Shown: positions 8,445 through 18,275, numbered from the stretch's first letter. The stretch is 64,000 nt of DNA from Paenibacillus senegalimassiliensis (GCF_001486585.1 NZ_LN909044.1:749488-813487), one strand, 5' to 3'. Notes: generated by a model not told the origin, from the sequence alone. Translations and numbers: made by a program.

Positions 8445-9869
8445 TTATTTGATTACGACGTACTCCAGATTCACTAGCTTGGCATACGTAATGATTTGAT
8501 CTGTAGTCAGATTCAGGGACACAACCGTATGATGCCCGCCCCCGTTCTCGATCCAGGCCTTCACCCCGTCCTGGAAGTTCGGCTTCACTTGCCACAGTAC
8601 ACGAGCTACGGGTAAATGAGGGGCAGGAACCGTAGGTTCAAAGGCCGTCACCTCGTTAATCAGCAGCTTGTAATGGGTACCGAAGTCCGCCATTGATACC
8701 ACGACGCCTTCGCCAGCCTTACCGTCAAACACCAGGCGCGCCGGATCTTCACGATCACCAATACCCAGTGGCGATACCAGAATCTTAGGTTTGTTACTAG
8801 CCAGACTTGGATCGACCTCCAGCATATGAGATTGCAGGATTGCTTCCTGACCTACAGCCATCTCGTACGTATAATCTTCCATGAAGCCAGTATTTTGGTT
8901 ATGACTCATCACCTTCAGCAAGCGATCCAATGCCGCTGTCTTCCAGTCACCTTCCCCGGCGAAGCCGTAGCCTTGGGCCATCAGACGTTGTACGGCCAGG
9001 CCTGGAAGCTGCTTCATTCCATGTAAGTCCTCGAAGTTGGAGGTAAATGCATTGTAGCCGCCCTGATCCAGGAATCGTTTCAAGGCAATTTCATAGCTGG
9101 CTTGCACCTTGACGCTAGCTTCCCAAGCTTCCTTACTATAGTTGCCATAGTCGAAATCATACAGCTTCTCATATTCCGCAAATAAAGCGTCAATGTCTTC
9201 CTCCGTCACGGTATTAACGTACGCTACCAAATCACCGATTCCGAAATAGTCCACGGTCCAGCCGAACTGGATTTGCGCTTCAACCTTATCGCCCTCGGTG
9301 ACTCCCACATTGCGCATATTGTCGCCAAAGCGCGCTACCTTGATGTTAAAGCTTTCATTGTAAGCCGCAGCTACATCCATCCAATCAGCAATTTGCTGCT
9401 GCACCTCTGGACGCTCCCAATAGCCCACCACCACTTTGTTCTGTTTGTTCAACCTGGCATTAATAAATCCATATTCACGGTCACCGTGTGCCGCCTGATT
9501 CAGGTTCATAAAGTCCATATCAATCGTCGCCCAAGGAATGCTCTCATTATATTGAGTAGCCAGATGGAGCAAAGGCTTCTGCAGCAGCTTCGTACCGCGA
9601 ATCCACATCTTGGCCGGGGAGAAGGTATGCATCCAAGTGATCACGCCTGCCACTTCGTCCCGATAGTTAACTTCCTTCATGATGGAGGTAATCTTATCCG
9701 CGCTCACGGCTAGATCCTGCAAAACCAATGGATATGGCAGGACACCACTTTTGTTCAATGCATCAGTCATCGTCTGCGCATGGGCCTTCACCTCGGCAAG
9801 AGCCTCTTCCCCGTACAAATGCTGCGATCCCACAACGAACCAGAATTGCTTGGCAATGGCTGTAGACAT
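8445..9869 (-). CDS. araA: L-arabinose isomerase
   Basis: About 474 residues, the usual length. It interconverts L-arabinose and L-ribulose in the cytoplasm with a Mn ion. The N-terminal signature [16 protein letters not shown] is typical of AraA, and [14 protein letters not shown] and the C-terminal GGGHHTVVS are conserved active-site segments. Two starts fit: ATG 9878 and ATG 9869. The second is preferred because GAGG lies nine bases before it. It is the last gene of the araB-araD-araA order, separated from araD by a 260-bp gap that holds an interspersed repeat. Confidence 0.96.
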   Translation of the reverse strand: MSTAIAKQFWFVVGSQHLYGEEALAEVKAHAQTMTDALNKSGVLPYPLVLQDLAVSADKITSIMKEVNYRDEVAGVITWMHTFSPAKMWIRGTKLLQKPLLHLATQYNESIPWATIDMDFMNLNQAAHGDREYGFINARLNKQNKVVVGYWERPEVQQQIADWMDVAAAYNESFNIKVARFGDNMRNVGVTEGDKVEAQIQFGWTVDYFGIGDLVAYVNTVTEEDIDALFAEYEKLYDFDYGNYSKEAWEASVKVQASYEIALKRFLDQGGYNAFTSNFEDLHGMKQLPGLAVQRLMAQGYGFAGEGDWKTAALDRLLKVMSHNQNTGFMEDYTYEMAVGQEAILQSHMLEVDPSLASNKPKILVSPLGIGDREDPARLVFDGKAGEGVVVSMADFGTHYKLLINEVTAFEPTVPAPHLPVARVLWQVKPNFQDGVKAWIENGGGHHTVVSLNLTTDQIITYAKLVNLEYVVIK

Positions 9870-9909
9870 GATATTCATCCTCTTCCCTTTTGGATTTAGT
9901 TAGATAAGT

Positions 9910-10127
9910 TCGGCTCAACAGCGAAAGCAGTGCTTGACATGTGGGCGATGAGGCCCTCCGGGTTCGTAGGGTTCTTCCAATCGCTGTTGTTCCTAGATTT
10001 TCCCGATTAAATAAATTCTCATAAGGTTGAAATCTACTCGCAAAGGCGACCACTTCGTTTCTCCAGAATCCCTACGACCCTCCGTTCTATAGATGTCTTT
10101 TGTCAAACACTAATTTTTAGATTGAGC
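9910..10127. repeat. Palindromic interspersed repeat, copy A (between araD and araA)
   Basis: The araD-araA gap is an imperfect palindrome. GGCTCAA near the left edge pairs with TTGAGCC near the right, and CGTAGGG (9965-9971) pairs with CCCTACG (10070-10076). Its core at about 9972-10070 aligns without length change to the reverse complement of the repeat at 54867-55063; shared blocks include ATCGCTG, ATAAATTCT, ATAAGGT, GAAATC, CAAAGGCGA and CAGAATC. It interrupts the ara operon but leaves its reading frames intact. Exact edges are uncertain. Confidence 0.75.
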
Positions 10128-10138
10128 CATACCTTCTG

Positions 10139-10834
10139 TCACTTCTGTCCGTAATAAGCGTCCTTGCCATGCTTGCGTAAATAGTGCTTATCCAGAATGT
10201 ACTGCGGCAGATCCTCCGCAGATGGATTCACTTGCCGCGCTAACAAATTCATCTTCGCGACTTCCTCTAATATGACGGTGTTCACCACAGCAGATTTTGC
10301 ATCCTTGCCCCAGGTGAAGGGTGCGTGTCCCTTGAGTAGAACCCCGGGCACCGCCATAACATCCAGGCCTCGCTCCTCGAAGGTCTCAATAATGAGCCGT
10401 CCCGTCTCCGCCTCATAACCGCTCTCAACTTCTGCTTGGGTCAAGAAGCGGGTGCAAGGCACTGCTCCATAGAAGGTATCGGCATGCGTCGTTCCCATCA
10501 CCGAAAGATCCACACCCGCTTGAGCCCAAGCGGTCGCCCAGGTGGAGTGCGTGTGCACGATGCCGCCGATTGCCTCATAATGCTTGTAAAGCACGGCATG
10601 GGTTGCTGTATCCGAGGAAGGTCTAAGCTCTCCTTCCACCACGTTTCCGTCGAAATCAACGACCACCATGTCGCTAGGCTTCATCGTCTCGTAGCTCACA
10701 CCGCTGGGTTTGATCACAAACAAACGACTCGCGCGATCAACGGCACTCACATTACCCCAGGTGAATTTCACCAGCCCCTGCTTGGGCAACTCCAAATTGG
10801 CCTCGTATACCTGTTCCTTCAATTGTTCTAACAC
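10139..10834 (-). CDS. araD: L-ribulose-5-phosphate 4-epimerase
   Basis: 231 residues, full length for the class II aldolase-fold epimerase. It converts L-ribulose-5-P to D-xylulose-5-P by retro-aldol cleavage with Zn. The zinc ligands are visible in GGIVHTHSTWATAWAQAG and the third histidine in LLKGHAPFTWG. The N-terminal segment LPKQGLVKFTWGNVSAVDR is the substrate loop. The GTG start at 10834 has GGGAGG seven bases upstream, which lies inside the end of araB; the genes are one base apart and probably coupled. Confidence 0.96.
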   Translation of the reverse strand: MLEQLKEQVYEANLELPKQGLVKFTWGNVSAVDRASRLFVIKPSGVSYETMKPSDMVVVDFDGNVVEGELRPSSDTATHAVLYKHYEAIGGIVHTHSTWATAWAQAGVDLSVMGTTHADTFYGAVPCTRFLTQAEVESGYEAETGRLIIETFEERGLDVMAVPGVLLKGHAPFTWGKDAKSAVVNTVILEEVAKMNLLARQVNPSAEDLPQYILDKHYLRKHGKDAYYGQK

Positions 10835-10835
10835 G

Positions 10836-12449
10836 TCAAGCCCTCCCGTTCTCCACCAGATGATCTACAGCCGCTTGTTCGATGGCCAGCCCCCGGGTAT
10901 AACGCTCCAGGAAGAGTTCAAAGCCTTTCACATCGGCTGCTTCCGGCTGTAGTTGCTGTCCCGCCACGTCCTTGAATACCTCACTTGCCAGAAAATGATC
11001 CAGATTCTCCGCTTGCCCCCGGTTCAGCATATAGGAGGCCAGAATCGCCATCCCCCATGCCCCGCCTTCCCCGGCATTGTCCATCACAGAGACCGGTACA
11101 TTGAGAGCAGCGGCCACCATTCTTTGCCCGACAACCGGCGTCTTGAACAATCCGCCATGAGCCAGAATGCTGTCGATCGCCACATGCTCCTTCTTGGTCA
11201 GAATATCCATGCCGATCTTGAGCGCACCGAAGGCGGTGAACAGATGCACCCGCATAAAGTTAGCCAAGTTGAACCGGCTCTCAGGGGAACGGACGAACAA
11301 CGGTCTGCCTTTTGACATGCCCGTAATATTCTCACCCGAGTAATAGCCGTAGCTAAGCAATCCGCCTCCGTCAGGATCAGCCTCCAATGCCTTGTTGAAC
11401 AAGACGCCAAACAGTTCATCCGGATTGGCCTTCTGGCCCATCGCTTCATAGAACTCACGGAACAGGCCCATCCAGGCATTGATGTCACTGGAGCAGTTAT
11501 TGGCATGTACCATGCCCACCGGACTTCCATCCGGTGTAGTCACCATGTCGATCTCGGGATAAACGGCCGTCAGGTCCTTCTCTAACACGATCATGGCAAA
11601 TACCGATGTACCTACGGAAATATTACCTGTCCGCTTCCTTACGCTATTCGTAGCTACCATCCCTGTTCCCGCATCCCCTTCGGGAGCACATAGCGGTATG
11701 CCTGCCAGCAAATCCCCTGCCGGGTCCAGCAGCTTCGCTCCGGCAGCGGTAAGCTCCCCTGCCCGTTCCCCGGCAAGACGAACCTGAGGTAGAATCTGGG
11801 CCAGCTTCCAGGGGTAACTCTGATTGGCGACAAGCTTATCGAACTGCTGGACCATCCCGGCATGGTAATTCCCCGCACCCTCATCGATGGGAAACATACC
11901 GGATGCATCTCCGATGCCCAGCGACTTTTCTCCAGTCAGCAGCCAATGAATATATCCCGCCAGCGTAGTGATGAAGTCGACTCTCGGGACATGATCCTCT
12001 TGGTTCAAAATCGCCTGATAGAGATGGGCAATGCTCCAGCGTTCAGGAATGTTGAACTGGAACAGTTCTGTTAATGCCTTGGCCGCATCGCCAGTGTTGG
12101 CATTGCGCCACGTGCGGAAGGGAACCAGCAGTTCCCCCTCGCGGTCAAAGGCCATATATCCATGCATCATAGCGGAGAAACCAATGGAGCCTACCGTTCG
12201 CAGCTTGATGCTATATTTTTGCTCGATATCCTGTTTCATTTCCTGGTACGCCGCGGGCAGCCCGTTCAGAATATCCTCCAGACTGTACGTCCAGTACCCG
12301 TCTACCAATTGATTCTCCCATTCATAGCTTCCTGATGCGATCGTCTCAAAACGGCGGTTAATCAGCACCGCCTTGATCCGCGTAGACCCCAGTTCAATCC
12401 CAAGCGAAGTCTCACCTTGTTCAATCGCTTGCCTGATGGCCTGATCCAT
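10836..12449 (-). CDS. araB: L-ribulokinase, FGGY family
   Basis: About 537 residues. It phosphorylates L-ribulose with ATP. The N-terminal nucleotide-binding loop reads [17 protein letters not shown] and the C-terminal FGGY half contains [17 protein letters not shown] and [14 protein letters not shown]. The sequence resembles the AraB variant found in lactobacilli and clostridia rather than the E. coli type; the assignment rests mostly on its place with araD and araA. ATG 12449 with GGGGAG nine bases upstream is preferred over an earlier TTG at 12470. It is the first gene of the operon, transcribed from the AraR-controlled promoter. Confidence 0.92.
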   Translation of the reverse strand: MDQAIRQAIEQGETSLGIELGSTRIKAVLINRRFETIASGSYEWENQLVDGYWTYSLEDILNGLPAAYQEMKQDIEQKYSIKLRTVGSIGFSAMMHGYMAFDREGELLVPFRTWRNANTGDAAKALTELFQFNIPERWSIAHLYQAILNQEDHVPRVDFITTLAGYIHWLLTGEKSLGIGDASGMFPIDEGAGNYHAGMVQQFDKLVANQSYPWKLAQILPQVRLAGERAGELTAAGAKLLDPAGDLLAGIPLCAPEGDAGTGMVATNSVRKRTGNISVGTSVFAMIVLEKDLTAVYPEIDMVTTPDGSPVGMVHANNCSSDINAWMGLFREFYEAMGQKANPDELFGVLFNKALEADPDGGGLLSYGYYSGENITGMSKGRPLFVRSPESRFNLANFMRVHLFTAFGALKIGMDILTKKEHVAIDSILAHGGLFKTPVVGQRMVAAALNVPVSVMDNAGEGGAWGMAILASYMLNRGQAENLDHFLASEVFKDVAGQQLQPEAADVKGFELFLERYTRGLAIEQAAVDHLVENGRA

Positions 12450-12498
12450 ATTTATCTGCTCCCCTTTCAAGAAGGCGCTTTCTTCTTTTTACAGCCCT

Positions 12499-12528
12499 AG
12501 TATAGTTTTTTGTTCGTACATTTGTCAA
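12499..12528 (-). promoter_or_regulatory. Sigma-A promoter of araBDA
   Basis: On the minus strand TTGACA (12528-12523) and TATACT (12504-12499) are separated by 18 bases. The spacer is almost entirely covered by an AraR operator, so repressor binding would exclude RNA polymerase. Confidence 0.88.
12508..12523. promoter_or_regulatory. AraR operator 1
   Basis: TTTTGTTCGTACATTT resembles the Bacillus AraR box ATTTGTACGTACAAAT. It sits between the -35 and -10 of the araBDA promoter. Confidence 0.8.
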
Positions 12529-12539
12529 TAACATACAAG

Positions 12540-12555
12540 ATTTATACGTACAAAT
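12540..12555. promoter_or_regulatory. AraR operator 2
   Basis: ATTTATACGTACAAAT differs from the Bacillus consensus at one position. Its centre is 32 bp, about three helical turns, from operator 1, which would suit cooperative binding of AraR dimers. Confidence 0.9.
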
Positions 12556-12611
12556 ATCTCACTGGAAAAATCTTTTTATTTCTATATAATGTTTATACAT
12601 ATGAAATCAAC

Positions 12612-12640
12612 TTGAGGGCTATCCCTATTCAGTCTATAAA
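12612..12640 (+). promoter_or_regulatory. Probable araR promoter
   Basis: TTGAGG (12612-12617) and TATAAA (12635-12640) are 17 bases apart and point toward araR. AraR operator 3 begins at the end of the -10 box, which fits autorepression. A second TATAAT at 12585-12590 lacks a good -35. Confidence 0.65.
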
Positions 12641-12655
12641 TTTGTACATACAACT
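12640..12655. promoter_or_regulatory. AraR operator 3 (autoregulatory)
   Basis: ATTTGTACATACAACT matches the AraR box at 14 of 16 positions. It lies between the araR -10 element and the araR ribosome site. Confidence 0.85.
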
Positions 12656-12682
12656 ATTTACCCTGGAAAGAAGTGAAGATGG

Positions 12683-13768
12683 ATGAAACCGAAATATCAG
12701 ATTATCCTGGAGGAAATTCGCAGCGAAATTCTCTCCGGTACCTATAATGTGGGCGAGCAGATTCCCACCGAATCCGCGTTGCAAGATAAATATAATGTCA
12801 GCCGGCAAACGGTGCGCAAAGCGATATTGGAGCTAGCTAATGAAGGTTTCCTAAGAAGCGAGAAGGGGTCCGGTACCTACGTCAGCAATCAATACCTCAC
12901 CAAGGCAGGTGGAAATACCAACAACCGCACCATCGGCGTGATTACCACCTATATTTCCGACTATATCTTTCCTTCCATTATTCGCGGGATTGAGGGGCGG
13001 CTTAATGAGGACAATTATTCCCTGCTGCTGGCCAGCACCAATAATGATGTGGCTCAGGAGAAGAAGGCGCTAGAGATGATGTTGTCCTATGGTGTGGACG
13101 GCTTGATCGTGGAGCCCACCAAGAGCAATCTGTACAACCCTAACATTGCGTACTATCTATCCTTTAAGGAACAGAATGTTCCCTTCATTATGATTAATGC
13201 TTATTATGAGGAGCTTGAGGTGCCCTTCTTCTGTCTGGATGATGTGCAGTCCAGCTATCTGGCGACCCAGGAACTCATCGCTATGGGCCATACCCAAATT
13301 GGTATTATTGCCAAGATGGATGATTTACAGGGGAAATACCGGATGAAAGGATATATCAAAGCACTTGGGGAGGCGAAGCTGCGCTTTCACCCGGAACAGG
13401 TCTTGTCCTTCAACACGGAGACGAAGCAGGGGTTGCCCGCAAATCTGGAGCAATTCCTCACCGCAAATCGCGAGAGCTTGACCGCCATCGTGTGCTACAA
13501 CGACGAAGTGGGGCTTGAAGTGGTTCAAGCCTGCAAACGAATGAATATTTCCATTCCAGACGAGTTGTCCCTGATCGGGCAGGACAACTCCTATATCGCC
13601 AAGAATGCCGGAATCAAGCTGACGACCCTGACGCATCCCCAGGAACAAATGGGCCGGGATGCCGCCGATTGGGTCATCAAGAAGCTGCAAGGGAAAAAGG
13701 ATCTGCGCAACTCCAACTATTATCAGCCTGTGCTGATCACAGGGGAAACGGTGAAGGAGCTAGATTAG
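12683..13768 (+). CDS. araR: Arabinose repressor, GntR-type HTH with LacI-type sensor domain
   Basis: 361 residues. The N-terminal ~70 residues form a GntR winged helix (EILSGTYNVGEQIPTE, YNVSRQTVRKAILELANEGF). The remaining ~290 residues are a LacI/GalR periplasmic-binding-like domain (IGVITTYISDYIFPSIIRGI, DGLIVEP, AIVCYNDEVGLEVVQACK). This chimaeric layout is that of Bacillus subtilis AraR, which releases DNA when it binds L-arabinose. It is divergent from araBDA, and three AraR boxes lie between them. GGAAAGAAG precedes the ATG. A terminator follows. Confidence 0.95.
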   Translation: MKPKYQIILEEIRSEILSGTYNVGEQIPTESALQDKYNVSRQTVRKAILELANEGFLRSEKGSGTYVSNQYLTKAGGNTNNRTIGVITTYISDYIFPSIIRGIEGRLNEDNYSLLLASTNNDVAQEKKALEMMLSYGVDGLIVEPTKSNLYNPNIAYYLSFKEQNVPFIMINAYYEELEVPFFCLDDVQSSYLATQELIAMGHTQIGIIAKMDDLQGKYRMKGYIKALGEAKLRFHPEQVLSFNTETKQGLPANLEQFLTANRESLTAIVCYNDEVGLEVVQACKRMNISIPDELSLIGQDNSYIAKNAGIKLTTLTHPQEQMGRDAADWVIKKLQGKKDLRNSNYYQPVLITGETVKELD

Positions 13769-13815
13769 TCCATTAAATGGCGTTAAGCGAACATAAATGA
13801 CTTGGGAGCATAACA

Positions 13816-13847
13816 AAGAAGGGCCACCTTGTAGAGTGGCCCTTCTT
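13816..13847. terminator. Bidirectional terminator between araR and the SDR gene
   Basis: Perfect 12-bp arms AAGAAGGGCCAC (13816-13827) and GTGGCCCTTCTT (13836-13847) with an 8-base loop. T-rich sequence follows the arm in both directions, serving convergent araR and the reductase gene. Confidence 0.88.
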
Positions 13848-13870
13848 CATGTATATGAGACTAACTCATA

Positions 13871-14596
13871 TTAAAAAGGATTGGTCGCGATAAAAGATGC
13901 CGACTTCACATACACGCGCGGGTGGAGCTTAAGCTGATCGACAATAAACTCGGCCAAGTCCTCCGGTTGGATAAATTTAGAGTCGCTGTTCTCTTTAATC
14001 AAGTTCAGATCCAAGGCGAGGTCGGTTGCCACCGTACTTGGCGTTAACGCCGACACGCGAATATTGTTGCGACGCACTTCCTGCGCCAAAGATTCAGTAA
14101 ATCCCATAACGGCAAATTTGGACGCACTATAAGCACTGGCAGTAGCTGCCCCATTCAGTCCGTTGGTCGAAGAAATGTTAATGATATCGCCGCCATTCTT
14201 GGCGATCAGTTGAGGCAGAACGGCCCGAGTCACATAATATGTACCCATCAGGTTTGTATCGATCATGCCTTTCCATACTTCCGGGTCCATCTCCAGCAGT
14301 GTGCCGAAGGTAGCAATCCCCGCGTTGTTAATCAAGATATCCGCAGGTCCCAGCTTCTCCTTCAAGGCTTCAATCGCCGTATCTACCTGCTCCTTGGAAG
14401 CCACGTCTACCGCAGCATAAGCAACCTTCACGCCCAAGCCTTCGATTTCCGCCGCGACTTCCTTCAACGATGCTTCGGTTCTTGAGATCAGGCCGACATG
14501 TACGCCTTCCTTCGCCAATGCAATCGCCGTAGCCTTACCGATTCCGCGGGCTCCACCGGTTATGATTGCCACTTTGTCTGTTAACGTTTGTGCCAT
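13871..14596 (-). CDS. SDR-family NAD(P)-dependent oxidoreductase, FabG-like
   Basis: 241 residues. The Rossmann motif is [21 protein letters not shown], then NNAGIATFG, the catalytic Ser in NISSTNG and [18 protein letters not shown] with the catalytic Tyr and Lys. Such proteins are often labelled 3-oxoacyl-ACP reductase, but it stands outside any fatty-acid cluster and its substrate cannot be read. ATG 14596 is preferred over GTG 14602 because AGGAG lies nine bases upstream. It follows the permease gene after 70 bases on the same strand and may be cotranscribed from the riboswitch-controlled promoter. Confidence 0.85.
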   Translation of the reverse strand: MAQTLTDKVAIITGGARGIGKATAIALAKEGVHVGLISRTEASLKEVAAEIEGLGVKVAYAAVDVASKEQVDTAIEALKEKLGPADILINNAGIATFGTLLEMDPEVWKGMIDTNLMGTYYVTRAVLPQLIAKNGGDIINISSTNGLNGAATASAYSASKFAVMGFTESLAQEVRRNNIRVSALTPSTVATDLALDLNLIKENSDSKFIQPEDLAEFIVDQLKLHPRVYVKSASFIATNPF

Positions 14597-14666
14597 CTCC
14601 ACTGGCTCCTCTCTATACTATGCATGGTTTACACTCCCCCATTATACTACAGCGGAGCCAACAGGA

Positions 14667-16001
14667 CTAAATCCGGCGCAGACTTAGCAGATAGAGCAGC
14701 ACGAACCAGAGCGGCGTAAGCAGAAGAGCGGGGCGAGTAGCCTCGGCAAACAACATAATGATGAGAATGACCGAAAACAACGCAAGAACAGCATAGTTGA
14801 TGGCTGGCGTGAACGGCGCTTTAAACTGCGATTTGGCGTGAAGCTCAGGCTTGGTTTTCTTATACTTGATATGGCAGATAAGAATCACACCCCAAACCCA
14901 AATGAAGCAGATTGCACTAATCGTTGTAACGATGCCGAAGGCCTGCTCGGGAATCAGCTTGCTAAGCAGAGCACCTACAGACAAGACCAATGTAGAGATG
15001 AAAAGCGCGTTGCTGGGCACATGGTTACGGTTTAGCTTCGCCAGCTTGGCTGGTGCCTGTTGGTTCCTGCCCAGGTTATACAGAATACGGCTGGTCGAGA
15101 ACATCCCGCTGTTACAGGCCGAGGCCGCCGAGGTCAATACAACAAAGTTGATTACACCAGCGGCCAGCGGAATGCCTACCAGGGTGAAGGTTTTAACGAA
15201 CGGGCTTTCCAAAGCGCTAAGCTGTGTCCAGGGATTAATCGCCAGCAAGGCGATAAGTGCACCGACGTAGAAGAACAAGATTCTTAATGGAATTTTATTA
15301 ATGGCGGACGGAATATTTTTCTCCGGATTAGAGGTTTCGGCAGCGGACACCCCCACAAGCTCCACGCCCACATAAGCAAATACTACCATTTGGAACGACA
15401 TCAGAAATCCGGTAATCCCGTTAGGGAATACGCCCCCGTGACCCCATATATTCGTGAGGCTGACCGTTCCCGTGTCGGTCTTGAAGCCGATGATGATCAG
15501 CACAGCCCCGATGGCAATCAAGGCCAAGATGGTCACCACCTTGATCAAGGCGAACCAAAACTCCAGTTCACCAAAGTTCTTCACGGTTAACAAATTCAGA
15601 ACGAGCAAAACAAGCAGACAGATGAGGGCCGGAATCCACTGCGGAATATCAAACCAATATTTGACGTAGACCCCTACGGCGATGACATCAGCCATGGCGG
15701 TCATAATCCAGCAGAACCAATAGGTCCAGCCGGTGATGAACGCCGCGCGAGGCCCCAGATAATCCTGGGCAATATCCGTGAAGGACTGGTAGCCCGCCTT
15801 GGAGAGCAAAAGCTCCCCTAACGCCCGCATAACAAAGAAGATGGCAATCCCTACAATTAGATAAGCAAATATAATAGACGGTCCTGCTAATTGTATGGCT
15901 TTGCCGGACCCCAGAAATAATCCCGTCCCGATCGTGCCCCCGATCGCGATGAGCTGAACATGCCGATTCTCTAGATTTCTCTGCAATTCTTGTTGTGCCA
16001 C
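14667..16001 (-). CDS. cycA: APC-family amino acid permease, probable glycine/D-alanine/D-serine transporter
   Basis: 444 residues with about twelve membrane segments. The N-terminus QRNLENRHVQLIAIGGTIGTGLFLGSG is the amino acid transporter signature of the AAT group; ITGWTYWFCWIMTAMADVIAVGVYVKYW resembles CycA. It is a proton symporter in the cytoplasmic membrane. The leader carries a glycine riboswitch with a terminator, which directly supports glycine as a substrate. The GTG start has GGGGGAG six bases upstream. GABA or proline permeases are alternatives by sequence alone. Confidence 0.85.
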   Translation of the reverse strand: MAQQELQRNLENRHVQLIAIGGTIGTGLFLGSGKAIQLAGPSIIFAYLIVGIAIFFVMRALGELLLSKAGYQSFTDIAQDYLGPRAAFITGWTYWFCWIMTAMADVIAVGVYVKYWFDIPQWIPALICLLVLLVLNLLTVKNFGELEFWFALIKVVTILALIAIGAVLIIIGFKTDTGTVSLTNIWGHGGVFPNGITGFLMSFQMVVFAYVGVELVGVSAAETSNPEKNIPSAINKIPLRILFFYVGALIALLAINPWTQLSALESPFVKTFTLVGIPLAAGVINFVVLTSAASACNSGMFSTSRILYNLGRNQQAPAKLAKLNRNHVPSNALFISTLVLSVGALLSKLIPEQAFGIVTTISAICFIWVWGVILICHIKYKKTKPELHAKSQFKAPFTPAINYAVLALFSVILIIMLFAEATRPALLLTPLWFVLLYLLSLRRI

Positions 16002-16046
16002 AGTTGACTCCCCCTTGAGATCAATAATAAAATGCCCATAAAAAAA

Positions 16047-16069
16047 GAGATTGGAGGGACTCCAATCTC
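16047..16069 (-). terminator. Riboswitch-controlled terminator before the permease gene
   Basis: Perfect 10-bp stem GAGATTGGAG/CTCCAATCTC with a 3-base loop, followed on the minus strand by seven T residues. It lies between the glycine aptamer and the permease start, so it is the expression platform: glycine binding would be expected to prevent its formation. Confidence 0.88.
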
Positions 16070-16135
16070 AAGGTCACAAGAATAATAAATAAAGGCTAAT
16101 ATGTGAAATAAAACACATAGTACATCGTTTATTTA

Positions 16136-16212
16136 ATACCCTTCTGTCCTTTTGCCTGAGATTATGAACCCTTCGGCGCTGCGGTTCCCCGCAGTCTCTC
16201 CAGAAGCTGCTC
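16136..16212 (-). ncRNA. Glycine riboswitch, single aptamer
   Basis: Read on the minus strand this stretch gives GGAGAGAC, a GC hairpin, GCCGAAGGG, then ATCTCAGGCAAAAGGACAG, the conserved core of glycine aptamers in the right order. Only one aptamer is recognisable; no second full copy lies between it and the terminator. The whole gap 16002-16330 is accounted for by this leader, its terminator and the permease promoter. Confidence 0.92.
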
Positions 16213-16330
16213 CTGCTATAGTGTGATCCATAGCGATCATAGCTTACGAATTATTCAATTTTTATCTACCAATGCCTGTTAAGTATTTCAATACTAGTCC
16301 CGGGCGGACGTTCTGTCAATAACATAGGTT

Positions 16331-17218
16331 TCACTTAGCCGAATCCAGTCGTGCTACGACCTGGATAAATTGCTGAACAAGGGGAGATGTATTATCCGTT
16401 CTCCACGCAATGCTCATATCTATGCGCGGGGCGTCTCCAGCAATGTCCAAATAGGCAACGTCGCGCGCATGCAAATTGGATGTGGAACTCGGTACGATGC
16501 TTACTCCTAGCCCCGCCGCAACAAGGCTGATCGCGGTTTGTATTTCCTTCACACTCTGACGAATGATTGGGCTGAAGCTGGCCTGATGGCATTTCGCCAC
16601 AATATCGTCATGCCAGCTCGGCCAAATCCCCCTCTCCAGCAAGATGAATTGCTCGGCTCTTAAGTCTTCCATCGACACGCAAGTGTGCCCTGCCAAGGGA
16701 TGCAACTTGGGGACAACCGCGACACACAGTTCCTGATGAACGGGCAAGAATGATAACAGAGGGTCATCGACTGGCGTTCTGACAAAGCCGATGTCGATAT
16801 CTTTTCGACGAAAGGCTTCGATTTGCACAGGTGTAGGCATCTCATGAAGAACCAAGTCGACATGTGGGTATTGCTCCTGAAAAGCCCGCACAACGACAGG
16901 AAGAATATCATACGATGCCGATCCGACAAACCCTAGCACCAGTCTGCCCTCGATTCCCATATGCGCTCTCTGTGCCGCCGCTTTGGCCTGTTCAAGCTGG
17001 GCAAGCGCATGACGCGCTTCCTGCAAGAAGACCTTTCCTGCATCCGTTAGTTCCACATGCCGCTTCGATCGCTCCAATAACAGGACTCCAAGTTCTTTCT
17101 CTAGCTGTATAATCTGTTGGCTCAAGGGCGGCTGGGTCATCTGCAGGCGCTTGGCTGCACGGCCAAAATGCAGTTCCTCCGCCACGGCAATGAAATATTC
17201 AATCTGGCGCAATTCCAT
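16331..17218 (-). CDS. LysR-family transcriptional regulator
   Basis: 295 residues, the normal LysR length. The N-terminal helix-turn-helix reads MELRQIEYFIAVAEELHFGRAAKRLQMTQPPLSQQI. The rest is the two-lobed effector domain (RLVLGFVGSASYDILPVVVRAFQEQYP). GAAGGAG lies eight bases before ATG 17218; longer in-frame extensions upstream have no ribosome site. The HTH resembles the BenM/CatR group, but the inducer is unknown. It is divergent from an EamA transporter 176 bases away, which it probably controls. Confidence 0.92.
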   Translation of the reverse strand: MELRQIEYFIAVAEELHFGRAAKRLQMTQPPLSQQIIQLEKELGVLLLERSKRHVELTDAGKVFLQEARHALAQLEQAKAAAQRAHMGIEGRLVLGFVGSASYDILPVVVRAFQEQYPHVDLVLHEMPTPVQIEAFRRKDIDIGFVRTPVDDPLLSFLPVHQELCVAVVPKLHPLAGHTCVSMEDLRAEQFILLERGIWPSWHDDIVAKCHQASFSPIIRQSVKEIQTAISLVAAGLGVSIVPSSTSNLHARDVAYLDIAGDAPRIDMSIAWRTDNTSPLVQQFIQVVARLDSAK

Positions 17219-17394
17219 GGGACGAGCTCCTTCCAGGGTAAAGATGGCTTTTCGAATCAACCTTTTTAAGTCGCGAATCGACTTAGAACCATGACACTTA
17301 TATATTAGACGACAATAACAATCCGTTGTAAAGTATCGATAGCGTAGTAAGGGCAAGGAAAAACACGATTTCATCCGGGAAAGGAACACTTGAT

Positions 17395-18258
17395 ATGAGA
17401 ATGGCCATGGCTTTATTATGCCTTGTCTGGGGATTTAATTTTGTGATTATGAAATTAGGGAATGGGGCGTTCCCGCCGGTAATGTTCGCTGCACTGCGAT
17501 TCTTGACCGGAGCCATCGTGCTATTTGCCGTGTGCTTGATTCGAAAAACCCCGAAGCCTAAGCGTTCGGATATGAAATGGTACATCATCTGTGGGCTGCT
17601 ACAGACCACTTTCTTCAATATTGCAATTCAAATTTCACTCAACTATGTTAGTGCAGGCCTGACCTCCGTCTTGACCTATAGCATGCCGCTGTTTCTATCC
17701 ATCATGGCACATCGCTGGATACCAGGAGAACGGCTGACGATTCAGAAGACGACGGGAATTGCCGTAGGATTGGCCGGCTTATTCATAGCTATGAATATTC
17801 AATCGGGAGGCTCCTTCTGGGCTGTACTGCTAGCACTCAGCTCCGCTATTTCATGGGCAGCCGCTAATCTACTATTCAAAATAAAATTAAAGCACGCCGA
17901 TCCTCTCCAATACACCACCTGGCAAATGGCTATCGGAGCCGCGGGGTTATGGGCATTTTCGCTTTCTTTCGAGAGAGGGAGCGCCCAATGGGGCTTGATG
18001 CCGATCATTTACATTCTGTTCTCTGGTATTATTGCTTCCGCCTTGGCCTTTGTAATGTGGAACCTAATTCTGAGCCGTACCGAAGCCAGCAAGGCATCGG
18101 TATCGTTACTGCTTGTTCCGGTCGTAGGCATCCTCTCCGGGTATGTATTCCTCAATGAAAGCCTCCATTTTGTCACATTAGTAGGAATTCTACTAGTTCT
18201 GGCTGGCATCTGGATTGTAAATATGAAGCAGATTGGTATAAAAAAAGCGTTAAACTAA
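17395..18258 (+). CDS. EamA/DMT-family transporter
   Basis: 287 residues, ten predicted membrane helices in two repeated EamA halves; the first starts MALLCLVWGFNFVIMKLGNG and the second ALSSAISWAAANLLFKIKL. Members move amino acids or metabolites out of the cell. The substrate is not readable. GGGAAAGGAAC precedes the ATG. The divergent LysR gene is its likely regulator, a common arrangement for drug/metabolite exporters. A terminator follows 17 bases after the stop. Confidence 0.9.
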   Translation: MRMAMALLCLVWGFNFVIMKLGNGAFPPVMFAALRFLTGAIVLFAVCLIRKTPKPKRSDMKWYIICGLLQTTFFNIAIQISLNYVSAGLTSVLTYSMPLFLSIMAHRWIPGERLTIQKTTGIAVGLAGLFIAMNIQSGGSFWAVLLALSSAISWAAANLLFKIKLKHADPLQYTTWQMAIGAAGLWAFSLSFERGSAQWGLMPIIYILFSGIIASALAFVMWNLILSRTEASKASVSLLLVPVVGILSGYVFLNESLHFVTLVGILLVLAGIWIVNMKQIGIKKALN

Positions 18259-18275
18259 TTGAATACACTACAAAA

